Part shown: piece after piece, positions 41,132-48,309 of the stretch
Layout: every line of letters starts with the position of its first letter
How positions within the stretch are numbered: position 1 is the stretch's first letter
From: Lentzea aerocolonigenes
GTDB taxonomy: Bacteria; Actinomycetota; Actinomycetes; Mycobacteriales; Pseudonocardiaceae
Direction: 5' to 3'
Assembly: GCF_000974445.1 (NCBI RefSeq)
Contig: NZ_BBOJ01000015.1
Location: 186,001 to 250,000 of the forward strand
DNA: 64,000 bases
The notes under the pieces: model-generated
Seen by the model: the letters and a program-made list of their open reading frames with translations, nothing else
Told to the model about the DNA's origin: nothing
Database searches by the model: none
Made by a program: the position numbers and the translations under genes

Positions 41132-41978
41132 CCCGTCCGACCGGGGCGGCGGCGCTGACCAACCACAGCGCCGCCGCCACCACGAACACCACCCGCAGCT
41201 CCGCCGGACCACGCACGCCCGTGACGACGACATCCGGCAGGAACAGCAACGCGAAAATCGACAACGCACGCCCCAACGCCGGTGCGCTGCTCACGTACGC
41301 ATAGACACGCACGGCCAGCACCACCACCGGCAGCACGACCGGGTTCAACCACCACACGAGCAGTTCCGCGGCACCCACGAGCACCGCTCCCCCACACCAC
41401 CACAGCATCGACCTCGTCGGCGTCGGCGCCTCACGGTGAAAACCCAGACACAGAGCCACGAACGCCACCAGCGTCGGCAGCTGCCACAACACACTCGCAG
41501 CCCCCGCCGGACCGGGATCCGTCACCGCGTTGACCACCCACGGCACCAACGCCGCACCGGCCACCACCTTCGCCCACGTCCGATGCCCGCGCATCAGCAG
41601 TGCGATCACCACGACCGGACTGAAGTTCGCCAGCACCGCCGCCCACTGCGGCGCCTCGCCCGTGCCGAACACGATCTCGGTGTAGACGACGTGCACGACG
41701 TTCTTGAGGCCCAGCAACAACCCCAGCACAGCGAGCCACCGCGCGACCTCCCCCAGCCGCACGGCGTTCGAAGGAGCGCCGGACGCCGCGAACCGCGTGC
41801 GGATCGCCAGCGCCAGCATCGCCCCGGTCTCGCCCCACCCCGGCCAGCTGTGCTCCAGATCCAGCTCGTCGGTCCGGTCGGCCAGGAACAGGCCGACCAT
41901 CTCCTCCTCGCGGTCCTCCCGGTACCACCGCGGCAGGACCTTCAGCAGCAGCCGGTACCGGCGCTCCAGGTTGTTCAC
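41094..41978 (-). CDS. Membrane protein of PadR operon, copy B
   Basis: The 294-aa protein has a basic/acidic amphipathic N-terminus (N-L-E-R-R-Y-R-L-L-L-K-V-L-P-R-W-Y) and D-R-T-D-E-L-D-L-E-H-S-W-P-G-W-G (about 31-46), followed by about seven membrane helices. It is a tandem duplicate of the gene at 41975. The first 45 codons are almost identical in DNA, as is a segment near residue 170. The N-terminal domain resembles the HAAS/permease-prefix type that accompanies PadR regulators. Its GTG overlaps the upstream stop (GTGA). Function unknown. Confidence 0.78.
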   Translation of the reverse strand: MNNLERRYRLLLKVLPRWYREDREEEMVGLFLADRTDELDLEHSWPGWGETGAMLALAIRTRFAASGAPSNAVRLGEVARWLAVLGLLLGLKNVVHVVYTEIVFGTGEAPQWAAVLANFSPVVVIALLMRGHRTWAKVVAGAALVPWVVNAVTDPGPAGAASVLWQLPTLVAFVALCLGFHREAPTPTRSMLWWCGGAVLVGAAELLVWWLNPVVLPVVVLAVRVYAYVSSAPALGRALSIFALLFLPDVVVTGVRGPAELRVVFVVAAALWLVSAAAPVGRVTRERVLRSRRP

Positions 41979-42835
41979 GACGTGCGCACCCGGCGCACCG
42001 GCGCCACCGCGCTGATCACCAGCAACACCGCCAGCACGAGCGCGACGCCGAACACCTCTCCCCCGGCCAGCAGGAACGCGAGCGGCGCCAGCTCCAGCAC
42101 CGCGAACACCGACAACGCCCGTCCCAGCACGAAGTCACCGCGCACGAACGCCACCACCCGCAGCACCACGGCGGCCACCGGCACCACGAACGCCCCCAGC
42201 GCGAACCCGCCGAGCACGCCCACCAGCAGCGCTCCCCCACCCCACCAGGCGAGCCTGCGCACGGGCGGCGTAGGCGCCTCACGGTGAAAACCGAGACACA
42301 GAGCCACGAACGTCACCAGCGACGGCAGCTGGAACAACAACCACGCCCCGATGTGCGGCCCGACCGTGACAACGGCAGGAAGCGCGGCGGCCAGGGCCGC
42401 GAGCTTCGCCGTCGTGCGCTTCTTCGCCAGCAGCGCCACGAACGCCACGATCGGCGCCACGTCGAACACGCGCATCCACGTGAGTCCGCCGACGATCTCC
42501 GGATGCTGGTACGCGTAGACCATGCTCGTGATCGACGCACCCGCGTAGAACACACCCAGCAACAGCCCGATCATGCCCAACGCGCGCACGATCTCGCCCC
42601 GCCACGCGACCTTCATCGGCACGTTGGTGAGCGCCGCCCCAGCCGCCAGATGCGTGCGCACGGCAAGCCCCAGCACCGCCCCGGTCTCGCCCCACCCCGG
42701 CCAGCTGTGCTCCAGGTCGAGCTCGTCCGTCCGGTCGGCCAGGAAGATCCCGACCATCTCCTCCTCGCGGTCCTGCCGGTACCACCGCGGCAGGACCTTG
42801 AGCAGCAGCCGGTACCGGCGCTCCAAGTTGCTCAC
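41975..42835 (-). CDS. Membrane protein of PadR operon, copy A
   Basis: The 286-aa protein has the same N-terminal cytoplasmic domain as copy B and about seven membrane helices, but the membrane part has diverged (about 30-40% alike by eye). The GTG at 42835 overlaps the padR stop codon (GTGA), giving tight translational coupling. PadR-linked membrane proteins often take part in envelope stress or export. No catalytic motif is visible here. Confidence 0.78.
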   Translation of the reverse strand: MSNLERRYRLLLKVLPRWYRQDREEEMVGIFLADRTDELDLEHSWPGWGETGAVLGLAVRTHLAAGAALTNVPMKVAWRGEIVRALGMIGLLLGVFYAGASITSMVYAYQHPEIVGGLTWMRVFDVAPIVAFVALLAKKRTTAKLAALAAALPAVVTVGPHIGAWLLFQLPSLVTFVALCLGFHREAPTPPVRRLAWWGGGALLVGVLGGFALGAFVVPVAAVVLRVVAFVRGDFVLGRALSVFAVLELAPLAFLLAGGEVFGVALVLAVLLVISAVAPVRRVRTS

Positions 42836-43179
42836 GCGTTGTTCGCCCATGCCTGGACGCCCCTCCCCCTCAGCACCGCGGAAGCCGCCCGCACGTTCGC
42901 GCTCAGCCTCGCGACCTCCGCCTGCAACGCCCGCACACCGGAGTCGGTGAGCTTGTAGTAACGCCGAAGCCGGCCCTGGTGCACCTCTTCACGGTCGCGC
43001 TCGGCGAACCCGTCGGCCACCAGCCGGTCCAGCACCCCGTAGAGCGTGCCGACCCGCAGCACCGTGCGCCCCTCGGACAGCTGCTCGACCGCCTGGACGA
43101 TCGCGTAGCCGTGCAGCGGCTCCTCCGCGAGGGCGGTGAGCACGAGGAACGTCTGCTCGGACATGACTCGACCACTCAT
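42832..43179 (-). CDS. PadR-family transcriptional regulator
   Basis: The 115-aa protein has the PadR winged helix: T-F-L-V-L-T-A-L-A-E-E-P-L-H-G-Y-A-I (about 10-27), T-L-Y-G-V-L-D-R-L (about 45-53) and Y-Y-K-L-T-D-S-G (about 74-81). A short C-terminal dimerisation helix follows. It is a class-2 type repressor by length. The ATG at 43179 is preceded by TATATT at a 7-nt distance, suggesting a leaderless mRNA. An ATG at 43164 is the alternative. It probably autoregulates through the CGATATA repeats at 43189-43212 and controls the two coupled membrane proteins. Confidence 0.9.
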   Translation of the reverse strand: MSGRVMSEQTFLVLTALAEEPLHGYAIVQAVEQLSEGRTVLRVGTLYGVLDRLVADGFAERDREEVHQGRLRRYYKLTDSGVRALQAEVARLSANVRAASAVLRGRGVQAWANNA

Positions 43180-43186
43180 GCCGCTG

Positions 43187-43212
43187 AATATATCGCGCGA
43201 CGAGCTATATCG
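43187..43212 (-). promoter_or_regulatory. padR promoter with CGATATA direct repeats
   Basis: On the minus strand CGATATA occurs twice exactly 17 bp apart (43206-43212 and 43189-43195). The second copy overlaps a TATATT -10 box (43187-43192) that lies 7 nt before the padR ATG. This AT-rich island in GC-rich DNA is a good candidate PadR operator. Confidence 0.5.
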
Positions 43213-43662
43213 GGAAGCAGAATACTTCGGGACGGTCGACATCCGGCTCGGGCCACAGCTGCCGAGGCCCGGACAGGCACCGCCGATCGACCCTGCCCAG
43301 GCGACGCCCCGCATGCCGGACCGCGGCGGCGGCACCCGGTGCACCAACCCGCGCGAACGGCGAACCCTGCCCTGCCAGGTGACCCCTTCGACGCACCTCT
43401 CCATCGCTCGACCCACCATCCCTTCCGCTCCTGGCGTAGTGAGGCGGGAGCACTTCTGGGTGTTGAACGACCGATGCAAGGCATGAAGTTCGGTCAACAC
43501 TGAAGTTATCGAGCAACTCGAATCAAGAAGATGTTTCGACGACCTGCGCAGCGGCTATGCACACCCGACAGCGGCGCGACCGACGCGAAGGACAGGGCGA
43601 TGGGCGGGGACATTCCGTGGGGATTCCTCATGATCGGGATCCAGGCACTAGGGTGACCCGCC
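43213..43662. other. 450-bp region without a convincing gene
   Basis: Open frames exist on both strands, but none has a ribosome binding site with natural composition. The region contains the tdk upstream region. A plus-strand frame from 43531 to about 43656 (about 41 codons, ending near the tdk -10) reads passably but has no start signal. I see no repeat or RNA structure of note. Confidence 0.4.
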
Positions 43663-44418
43663 GTGGACGCCCTTCCCGATCCGACAGATGCCCTCTCCGC
43701 TGTACCTGTCGCGGGTTCCCGACGAACGACGCCGGTGGTGGGCCACCTCAAGTTCTTCTTCGGCCCCATGGACTGCGGCAAGTCGACGCTCGCGCTGCAG
43801 ATCGACCACAACAACTCACGGCAGGGTCGCCGCGGGTTGTTGCTGGTGCGGCACGACAGGTCGGGGCGGCCGCAGATCTCGAGCCGCATCGGCATCACGC
43901 GGGAGGCCGCGGAGATCCGCGACGACGATCTCCGCCGGCTGGTCCGCGCGGAGTGGGCCGAGGGCAGGAGGGTCGACTACCTGATCGTCGACGAGGCGCA
44001 GTTCCTGTCCCCCGATCAGGTGGAACAGCTGGCGGAGCTCGCGGACGACGTTCAGGTCGACGTCTACTGCTTCGGGCTCGCCACGGACTTCCGCGGCGAG
44101 ATGTTCCCCGGCTCGCAGCGGCTGTTCGAACTGGCGGACGAGCTCAAGGCCATCCAGGTCGAGGTCCTGTGCTGGTGCGGGGTGCCGGGACGGTTCAACG
44201 CGCGGGTGCGGGCCGGACGAGTGATTCGCGCCGGAGACACCGTTCTCGTCGCCGACACGGTTTCGGACACGGAACAGCACCGATCGGGTACAGAGAGCAA
44301 CGGTGTAACCGATACCACGGAAACTACTGTCCGTTATCAGGTGCTCTGCAGGCGTCACTTCCGGTTGGGCGACCTGGGCCCTGACGTCGCACAAAGTGGC
44401 CAGCTGCGCTTGGCCTAG
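43663..44418 (+). CDS. tdk: Thymidine kinase (type II)
   Basis: The 251-aa protein has the P-loop F-F-G-P-M-D-C-G-K-S-T (32-42) and the D-E-A-Q-F motif with the catalytic Glu (110-114). The lasso/zinc region has C-W-C-G near 172-175 and C-R-R-H late in the chain. It phosphorylates thymidine with ATP in salvage. The chain carries about 25 extra N-terminal residues and a polar insert near 205-230. TAGGGT 8 nt before the GTG at 43663 supports that start. A GTG at 43738 would give the usual N-terminus. Confidence 0.92.
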   Translation: MDALPDPTDALSAVPVAGSRRTTPVVGHLKFFFGPMDCGKSTLALQIDHNNSRQGRRGLLLVRHDRSGRPQISSRIGITREAAEIRDDDLRRLVRAEWAEGRRVDYLIVDEAQFLSPDQVEQLAELADDVQVDVYCFGLATDFRGEMFPGSQRLFELADELKAIQVEVLCWCGVPGRFNARVRAGRVIRAGDTVLVADTVSDTEQHRSGTESNGVTDTTETTVRYQVLCRRHFRLGDLGPDVAQSGQLRLA

Positions 44419-44446
44419 GCGGTTACCCACAGGGTTGGCTAGGCCA
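44411..44446 (+). terminator. Hairpin at the end of tdk
   Basis: TGGCCTAG (44411-44418, containing the stop codon) pairs with CTAGGCCA (44439-44446), an 8-bp perfect stem with a 20-nt loop, followed by TTAG. A moderate terminator candidate. Confidence 0.4.
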
Positions 44447-44571
44447 TTAGAGTGATGCATGAGCGCAGGAGCTTGATAACGCGTCACGATCCTGTGGCGA
44501 TCGCATCCATTAGTAGGAAGCCTTCGTTGACGAGTGAACGACGTCACTGTGGGCGACCATGAGAGCGAGCC

Positions 44572-44598
44572 GGAAACAAACGGAGCAATCCGAGCGTT
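44572..44598 (+). promoter_or_regulatory. ECF-type (SigR-like) promoter of rbpA
   Basis: GGAAAC (44572-44577), an 18-bp spacer and GTT (44596-44598) match the GGAA-N18-GTT pattern of SigR/SigE-class ECF promoters. It lies about 60 nt upstream of rbpA. The Streptomyces rbpA gene is a known SigR target induced by thiol stress. Confidence 0.55.
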
Positions 44599-44656
44599 GC
44601 ACACGGTGAGCAAGAAGCCTGGGCCCCGGCCCTGAGCCGAGCGAAAGGACACCGCC

Positions 44657-45001
44657 ATGGCCGACCGCGTTTTGCGTGGAAGCCGGCTCGGAGCAGTCAG
44701 CTACGAGACCGACCGCAATCACGATCTCGCTCCGCGCCGGGCAGCGCGGTACGCCTGCCCCAAGGGACACGACTTCGAGGTCCCGTTCTCCGACGACGCC
44801 GAGTTGCCGCCGACCTGGGAATGCCGTCTCCACGGCACCGAGTCGAAGATCATCGATGGTGTCGAGCCGGAGGTGAAGAAGGTCAAGCCGCCGCGCACGC
44901 ACTGGGACATGCTCCTGGAGCGCCGGTCGATCCCCGAGCTCGAGGAGCTGCTCGACGAGCGACTCGAAGAGCTTCGCGGACGCCGCACCCGCACGGCCTG
45001 A
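44657..45001 (+). CDS. rbpA: RNA polymerase-binding protein RbpA
   Basis: The 114-aa protein is clearly RbpA. It starts M-A-D-R-V-L-R-G-S-R-L-G, has the zinc-binding core Y-A-C-P-K-G-H near 32-38 and T-W-E-C-R-L-H-G near 53-60, and ends with the sigma-binding helix T-H-W-D-M-L-L-E-R-R-S-I-P-E-L-E-E (about 81-97). RbpA is an actinobacterial essential or near-essential RNA polymerase subunit that stabilises open complexes with group I/II sigma factors. GAAAGGA lies 7 nt before the ATG. An ECF-type promoter and a strong terminator frame the gene. Confidence 0.97.
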   Translation: MADRVLRGSRLGAVSYETDRNHDLAPRRAARYACPKGHDFEVPFSDDAELPPTWECRLHGTESKIIDGVEPEVKKVKPPRTHWDMLLERRSIPELEELLDERLEELRGRRTRTA

Positions 45002-45032
45002 TCTCCTCGCGGAGAAGATCACAGACGCTTCA

Positions 45033-45064
45033 AGCCGTCCCGGTCTCCCGCCGGGGCGGCTTTT
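45033..45064 (+). terminator. Rho-independent terminator of rbpA
   Basis: The stem AGCCGTCCCGG (45033-45043) pairs with CCGGGGCGGCT (45051-45061), eleven pairs with one G-U, a 7-nt loop, and TTTT after it. This is the most classical terminator in the window. Confidence 0.9.
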
Positions 45065-45071
45065 CGCGCGT

Positions 45072-45716
45072 CTAGGAGGCCCGTGCGGCCCCTGTGATCA
45101 AGTTCCGGCCCCACCACACCCCGACGGCCGCCAGGACGGCCCAGATCGACAACGCGGCGATCGAGCGGGGTGACCCGAGATCGCTCAGCGCGTCCCCCAG
45201 CACCGCCGCGAGGACCGTCGACGGCACCAGCCCCAGCGCCGTGCCCGCCGCGAAGTGCCTGTCCCTGACCGACGTGACGCCCGCCCCGTAGTTGGCGAGC
45301 GTGAACGGCACGACCGGCAGCAGCCTGATCACGAGCGTCGCCTCGACGCCCTTGCGCGCGAAGACCTGTTCGAGAACGTGCAGCCGCTCCCCCAGCCAGC
45401 CCTCGACCGCGGCCCGACCGAGCCTGCGCGCGATCGTGAACGCGATCATCGCCCCGGCCGTGAACCCGGCGATCGCCAGCACGCTCCCCCACCCGACGCC
45501 GAACAGCAGCCCGGCCGCGGTGGCGAGCACCGGCTTGGGGAAGAACACCGCCGTCCCGAGCGCGCACACCACGGCGAAGACCAGCGGAGCCGCACCACCC
45601 GCCTTGCCGACCTCGTCGCGGAGCACCGCGCCGTCGGGGATCTCGACGAACTGGGCGAGCACGGCCAGCGCGACGACGAGCAGCACCAGCAGGATCAGGC
45701 CTCCGCGTCGCATCAC
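45072..45716 (-). CDS. TVP38/TMEM64 (VTT-domain) membrane protein
   Basis: The 214-aa protein has about five to six membrane helices with the VTT-domain core F-F-P-K-P-V-L-A-T-A-A-G-L-L-F-G (about 58-73) and a G-x-x-x-G-x-rich repeat. R-L-L-P-V-V-P-F-T-L-A-N-Y-G-A-G (about 131-146) matches the conserved TVP38 R-x-x-P-x-x-P motif. Relatives include DedA proteins and eukaryotic scramblases. A lipid-scrambling or transport role is plausible but unproved for this protein. Confidence 0.88.
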   Translation of the reverse strand: MMRRGGLILLVLLVVALAVLAQFVEIPDGAVLRDEVGKAGGAAPLVFAVVCALGTAVFFPKPVLATAAGLLFGVGWGSVLAIAGFTAGAMIAFTIARRLGRAAVEGWLGERLHVLEQVFARKGVEATLVIRLLPVVPFTLANYGAGVTSVRDRHFAAGTALGLVPSTVLAAVLGDALSDLGSPRSIAALSIWAVLAAVGVWWGRNLITGAARAS

Positions 45717-45743
45717 ACCAACGTACCCGGCAAGCTGGGACGC

Positions 45744-46568
45744 ATGACTGTCGCGCTGCCGTCCGGCTCAGCCGTCCCCGCGCTCGGCATGGGCACGTGG
45801 ATGATGGCCGAGGACCCTTCCCACCGCTCCTCCGAGATCGCCGCCCTGCGCGAGGGCCTCGACCTGGGCCTGACGCTGATCGACACCGCGGAGATGTACG
45901 CGAACGGCGGCGCCGAGTCGCTCGTCGGCGAGGCGATCGCGGGACGGCGTTCCGAGGTGTTCCTCGTGTCGAAGGTGCTGCCGTCCAACGCTTCCGCGGC
46001 CGGCACGGTGCGCGCGTGCGAGGCGAGCCTGCGCCGCCTGGGCACCGACCACCTCGACCTGTACCTGCTGCACTGGCGGGGCAGCGTGCCGCTCGCCCAG
46101 ACCGTGGAGGCGTTCGAGGGACTGCGGGAAGCGGGCAAGATCCGGCACTGGGGCGTCAGCAACCTGGATCTGGACGACATGCGGGAGCTCACGGTGTTGC
46201 CGGGCCACTGCCAGACCAACCAGATCCTCTACAACCTCTCGCGCCGCGGCCCGGAGCACGACCTGCTGCCGTGGCACGCGTCGGCAGGCATCCCGGTCAT
46301 GGCCTACTCCCCCGTCGAGCAGGGCCGGCTGCTGGGCTCGCCGGTGCTGGCGTCAGTGGCCGCCCGGCACGACGCCACGCCCGCTCAGGTGGCGCTGGCG
46401 TGGGTGCTGCGGCTGCCGCACGTGAACGCGATCCCCAAGGCCGGCACCGTGGAGCACGTGCGGGAGAACGCGGCGGCGCTGTCGTTGCGGCTGACCGACG
46501 AGGACTTCGCCGAGCTGGATGGCGCGTTTCCGCCTCCGGACGGGCCGGAGCCGCTCGAGATGCTTTAG
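45744..46568 (+). CDS. Aldo/keto reductase
   Basis: The 274-aa TIM-barrel enzyme has G-M-G-T-W (14-18) and the catalytic Asp-Tyr in L-I-D-T-A-E-M-Y (about 45-52). Lys is in L-V-S-K-V-L (about 73-78) and His in Y-L-L-H-W (about 107-111). NADPH-binding Lys lies in I-P-K-A-G-T (about 231-236). All four catalytic residues are intact. It reduces aldehydes or ketones. GGGA precedes the ATG at 45744. The divergent TVP38-like gene starts 27 bp away. Confidence 0.93.
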   Translation: MTVALPSGSAVPALGMGTWMMAEDPSHRSSEIAALREGLDLGLTLIDTAEMYANGGAESLVGEAIAGRRSEVFLVSKVLPSNASAAGTVRACEASLRRLGTDHLDLYLLHWRGSVPLAQTVEAFEGLREAGKIRHWGVSNLDLDDMRELTVLPGHCQTNQILYNLSRRGPEHDLLPWHASAGIPVMAYSPVEQGRLLGSPVLASVAARHDATPAQVALAWVLRLPHVNAIPKAGTVEHVRENAAALSLRLTDEDFAELDGAFPPPDGPEPLEML

Positions 46569-46787
46569 TTCCGGACGTGAGCCGGCCACCTCGACTGGGA
46601 CGTGCGTCCCACTCTCACCCCGGACTCACGCCAGGCCCGCTAACGTGGACAGGTCTTGCCAACCAGACACAAGGAAGCGAGGTGAGCGACACATGCCAGG
46701 CGACAGTAGCCCGCGCAGGTCATTTCACCTCGCACGCTCGAGTTCTGGCGTGTGACGCACACCCCTGCACACAAGGGGAGTCACACG

Positions 46788-47213
46788 ATGCACGTCTTCG
46801 ACATGACGCTGCGCATTGCCGAGAGCATGGGCCTCGGCGCGTTGATCGGTTTTGAGCGGCAGTACCGCTCGCGCATGGCAGGCCTGCGGACCAACGCCCT
46901 CGTGGCCGTGGGCGCGGCGCTGTTCGTCCTGCTGTCCGCACAGGGTTTCGACGGCCAGGGCGACCCCACGCGGGTCGCGGCTCAGGTCGTGTCCGGCATC
47001 GGCTTTCTCGGCGCGGGCGTGATCCTGCGCGACGGGTTGTCGGTGCGCGGGCTGAACACCGCGGCCACGCTGTGGTGCGCGGCCGCGGTGGGCTCGCTGG
47101 CCGGCGCCGGCCTGCACGTCGTCGCGGCGGCCGGCACGGTGGCGATCATCGCGGTCAACGTCGGCCTGCGGGAGCTGGGCCGGGCCGTGGACCGCAAGGA
47201 CGAGGAGGTCTAA
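46788..47213 (+). CDS. MgtC/SapB-family membrane protein (N-terminal domain only)
   Basis: The 141-aa protein has about four membrane helices and the MgtC signature G-A-L-I-G-F-E-R-Q-Y-R-S-R-M-A-G-L-R-T-N (about 18-37). V-S-G-I-G-F-L-G-A-G-V-I near 70-81 also fits. The soluble C-terminal domain of full MgtC is absent. Family members matter for growth at low Mg and for inhibiting F-type ATPase in pathogens. AAGGGGAG precedes the ATG at 46788 by 7 nt. Short open frames in the 220-bp leader may form a leader-peptide control. The 3' end overlaps DUF1540 by 4 bp. Confidence 0.9.
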   Translation: MHVFDMTLRIAESMGLGALIGFERQYRSRMAGLRTNALVAVGAALFVLLSAQGFDGQGDPTRVAAQVVSGIGFLGAGVILRDGLSVRGLNTAATLWCAAAVGSLAGAGLHVVAAAGTVAIIAVNVGLRELGRAVDRKDEEV

Positions 47214-47518
47214 CGCGGCTGGTACGTCAGGCAGTTCGCGTGGTGGTCGCCTTCGCCCTGGCCTACGCGCACGCTCTGCGCCGTGCACTCCAGCGAGGAG
47301 TTGTGCACGCAGTCCGTGCGGGAACAGGCGCCCACCTGCGCGATGACCTTGTCCAGGCCGCCCTTGGTGCCCAGCGGGATGAAGGTGCCGCAGTCGGCGG
47401 CCCCGTTGTCGCCGCGCACGGTGATCGCGAAGGCGTGGCAGCCGTCGTGGTTGTAGGAGCAGTCGCTCACGGTGCAATCGTGGACGGCGGGCATCGCCGG
47501 GTTCTCGAGGGTGGTCAT
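47210..47518 (-). CDS. DUF1540 Cys-rich protein, two repeats
   Basis: The 102-aa protein has two DUF1540 units. The first is C-T-V-S-D-C-S-Y-N-H-D-G-C-H-A near 15-29, with A-D-C-G-T-F later; the second is C-S-R-T-D-C-V-H-N-S-S-L-E-C-T-A near 65-80, with A-N-C-L-T-Y. The Cys spacing (C-x4-C-x7-C and a fourth Cys) suggests metal binding. AGGAG lies 6 nt before the ATG. An iron-box-like sequence at 47598 and a long inverted repeat at 47527-47575 lie in its upstream region. Confidence 0.9.
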   Translation of the reverse strand: MTTLENPAMPAVHDCTVSDCSYNHDGCHAFAITVRGDNGAADCGTFIPLGTKGGLDKVIAQVGACSRTDCVHNSSLECTAQSVRVGQGEGDHHANCLTYQPR

Positions 47519-47526
47519 GTCCGCTC

Positions 47527-47575
47527 CTGCCGTGGTGGGAAAGGTTCGGTGATTCGGACGATGCCACCACGGCAG
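47527..47575 (-). promoter_or_regulatory. 12-bp inverted repeat in the DUF1540 leader
   Basis: CTGCCGTGGTGG (47527-47538) and CCACCACGGCAG (47564-47575) are perfect complements separated by 25 nt, starting 8 bp upstream of the ATG and touching the ribosome binding site. It could be an RNA hairpin that masks translation, or an operator. Confidence 0.5.
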
Positions 47576-47597
47576 AAGGCCCGCAATTCGAAAGGAA

Positions 47598-47616
47598 TTA
47601 GGCGAGCCTATCCTTT
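47598..47616 (-). promoter_or_regulatory. IdeR/DtxR-type iron box upstream of DUF1540
   Basis: TTAGGCGAGCCTATCCTTT matches 14 of 19 positions of the TTAGGTTAGCCTAACCTAA consensus, including the complete TTAGG and AGCCTA cores. It lies about 80 nt before the DUF1540 start. Confidence 0.5.
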
Positions 47617-47622
47617 CGGGAA

Positions 47623-48234
47623 TCAGGAAATGTCATTTCCGTGCAACCGGTCGAGCCACGGATGCGCGTCGGCGGTGAGGGTGATCGCCTCGGCCAGCCA
47701 TCGTCGTTGTCCGGCGCTGAGCAGCGGCAACACCGCGGCGAAGTCCGCCTCGTCCTTCGCGCGCGGCGCCGCGGCCTTGTGGAGGAGCTGGATCTCCGGA
47801 GCCAGGTGCGGGATGCCGGACGGGGTGACGTGAGTGAGCGTGGCGACTGGACGCCGCACTCGTGGGTCACGCCGGAAAATCCACTCGTCGCCGTCGGATT
47901 CGTCGAGCATCACCTGGACTCGCCAGCGATCGGAACCGACCGGGCGGCACCAGACGTCCTGCACCAGCGCTGGCAGGATCTCGCCGGGCCGCCACGGTCG
48001 CAATTCTCCCGGCGGGTCGGCTGCCCACCACTCCCAGCCGGTGAGCGCTCGTTGCGCGGCGAGCTGGTCGCGGCGCAGCAACGCCACGTCGATGTCGGAA
48101 TGCGGGCGCAGCGGGCGACCGGCCGCCAGTTCGATCGCGTGACCACCCGCGATCCACCAGGACGTCCCGCAGAACAGCTCCGCGACCTCGGACGGGGTCA
48201 GCGGGTCCCACGGGAGCTCGATCAGTTGCCGCAT
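47623..48234 (-). CDS. Nucleotidyltransferase-fold protein (aminoglycoside adenylyltransferase-like)
   Basis: The 203-aa protein has the nucleotidyltransferase signature W-W-I-A-G-G-H-A-I-E (about 26-35) and H-S-D-I-D-V-A-L-L (about 45-53), giving the G-G and D-x-D metal site. E-A-D-F near 162-165 supplies another acidic residue. It is like the ANT(2'')-type 'amino-nucleotidyltransferase' domain proteins that are often annotated as resistance-like but usually unproved. A TAGTGT box 6 nt before the ATG (48241-48246) suggests a leaderless transcript. Confidence 0.85.
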   Translation of the reverse strand: MRQLIELPWDPLTPSEVAELFCGTSWWIAGGHAIELAAGRPLRPHSDIDVALLRRDQLAAQRALTGWEWWAADPPGELRPWRPGEILPALVQDVWCRPVGSDRWRVQVMLDESDGDEWIFRRDPRVRRPVATLTHVTPSGIPHLAPEIQLLHKAAAPRAKDEADFAAVLPLLSAGQRRWLAEAITLTADAHPWLDRLHGNDIS

Positions 48235-48309
48235 CCGGGCACACTATTGCGCTCCGCGCGGGCGACGCTGATGATCCACTCCGTGGAAACGACGACTGGG
48301 GTGTCGGGA

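Noticed and set aside
43531-43656. Small plus-strand gene before tdk
   Set aside because: No ribosome binding site, it overlaps the tdk -10 element, and there is no recognisable sequence feature.
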